DNA of 64,000 bases. Source: Marisa cornuarietis. Taxonomy: Eukaryota > Mollusca > Gastropoda > Architaenioglossa > Ampullariidae. Below the pieces are notes generated by a model. It had not been told where the DNA came from. It saw only the letters and a list, made by a program, of their open reading frames with translations, and did not search any database. This document shows positions 62,950 through 64,000 of this stretch, one piece after another; positions within the stretch are counted from its first letter, which is position 1; the number at the start of each line of letters is the position of its first letter. Where the stretch lies: contig SMMW01000085.1 in assembly GCA_004794655.1 (NCBI GenBank), forward strand, positions 620,001 to 684,000. The letters are read 5' to 3'. A program made the translations under genes and the position numbers.

Positions 62950-63305
62950 CAATAGATGCTTTTGGCACCCGAGAACTGTAATAATACTTCCAGAACTCTA
63001 TAACTTTATGTAGACAATAGGCGCTTCCAGCTATCGAAAGATGTGTGTAGAAAAGAGATATTTGTGGTACCCGAACACTGCAGACAAAATACATCTCTGA
63101 GGCACATGGACTCTATGTAGAAAACAGCCCCTTGTGGCGCTCGAAAAATGTATGTAGACAATAGCCACTTCCAGCACGCTGTATGTCTATATGTAAACAA
63201 GAGACACTTGCTGCGCTCGAAAACTATTTGTAGACAAACCTTTGACACTCGAGATCTGCATGTAGACAATAGACGCTTGCGGTGCTCGAGAAATGTTCGC
63301 ATCGC
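62950..63305. repeat. Diverged tandem repeat, about 38-bp unit, about 9 copies
   Basis: Recurring ATGTAGACAATAG followed by CGCTT, a variable spot and GCTCGAGAA. Start points fall near 62950, 63009, 63046, 63113, 63151, 63191, 63229 and 63261. Copies are only moderately alike. Confidence 0.75.
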
Positions 63306-63651
63306 TTCTCAGAATCCCAGTCCCACAATGTGTTCGCAGAAAGGAGACACTGAACTGCAGTCAGCTGGCTCGTACTGCATGTTCACTTCTTGAAAGTAAA
63401 AATGAATTCTTTTTTGTTCTGAAACAGGCCAAGGATTCAAATGAGTTCATTGTTTGGAGCCCTCATGGCAGTCATCCGCCCGAAATGTCACGTGTAGAAC
63501 AAAATGTTTCAGAAGGCAATGGTAATAATAACTGTAGATGTGTCCCCGTCCAGTGACTTACTGCTAAGATCTGATTGATTCGACGAACGTTTGATTTCAG
63601 AGAATCCCGTGACACGAAAGGGGAAGTAATCTACAACACAGCCCATCCAAT

Positions 63652-63855
63652 ATGGCGCCGAGGTCGTGTCAGTCCACAAGCAGCAGGAGCCCTCTGCTGG
63701 ACGAAGACATCCTCGAGACTGAGGCAGCGTCCAGAGAGGAAGAGGTCAGCGAGGGGAAGGACACACCGATATCCACAGTGACCCGCCTCGCGCTGAATAT
63801 GGACCTCGGGGGCAACGAATCATTCTGCAATTTCGAACACCTGTACACCCAGCCG
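63652..63855 (+). CDS. Probable first coding exon of an unrecognised gene (68 codons, continues right)
   Basis: ATG at 63652 is preceded by an in-frame TGA at 63610. The frame runs 68 codons to a strong donor (CAGCCG then GTAAGC) at 63855/63856, in phase 0. The peptide starts MAPRSCQSTSSRSPLLDEDI, is rich in Glu/Asp and Ser up to about residue 38, then reads MDLGGNESFCNFEHLYTQP. DEDIL and EEEV acidic stretches resemble a cytosolic N-terminal tail. I do not recognise the family. GC content here is higher than in the preceding intergenic DNA. The next exon lies outside the window. Confidence 0.45.
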
Positions 63856-64000
63856 GTAAGCAGCCCGGAGTCTATCGGTTTACGGAGATGTATTTCAACA
63901 CGCACACACTTTATTTAGTATGCATTATTTTAGAACGTCTGTACCTTAGTTTGCATCACTTTAGGATGCATGCACTTTAACTGGCATCACTTTAGGATGC

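Overview
This looks like nuclear DNA from an animal. Genes are split by many short phase-matched GT-AG introns, dinucleotide and trinucleotide repeats are abundant, and LINE, SINE and inverted-repeat transposon copies are scattered throughout. The SINEs have a tRNA-like head followed by a GGCGTAAAAC-type core, which recalls mollusc and other lophotrochozoan SINEs. Together with the gene content this suggests a mollusc, perhaps a gastropod. That placement is an inference, not a proof.

Left part, 1 to 8.4 kb (+ strand): two tandem genes of the MAPEG family (microsomal glutathione transferase 2 / leukotriene C4 synthase type). Only the last two exons of the first copy are inside the window. The second copy is complete: five exons encode 159 residues, and the family's glutathione-site residues are kept. 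The last two coding exons have identical lengths in the two copies (82 and 157 nt), so this is a tandem duplication. An 858-bp inverted-repeat element ends 61 bp before the second copy's start codon, and an 832-bp hAT-like element sits in its third intron.

Middle, 9.9 to 27.8 kb (- strand, converging on the MAPEG pair): a complete BBS7 gene, a subunit of the ciliary BBSome. I could place all 19 coding exons, in phase, for a 713-residue protein. Intron 14 carries a decayed RTE/BovB-like LINE. Intron 2 carries a 5'-truncated CR1/L2-like LINE whose reverse-transcriptase frame is still open and is continuous with the BBS7 exon 2 frame.

Right part, 27.8 to 63.6 kb: about 36 kb without a gene I can support. 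It holds CA/TG, CAT, CAAT and CTTT microsatellites, four larger tandem repeats, two SINE families (one copy with a perfect 13-bp target duplication), a second copy of the CR1/L2-like 3' tail, an inverted pair of a CA-bearing dispersed repeat, and transposon ends. At the extreme right, 63652-63855 looks like the first coding exon of an unrecognised + strand gene that continues outside the window.

I see no operon-like or defence-type system. The most useful observations are the MAPEG duplication with a transposon at its promoter, the possible alternative splice site beside its catalytic arginine, the BBS7/reverse-transcriptase read-through frame, and the repeat families with clear insertion marks.
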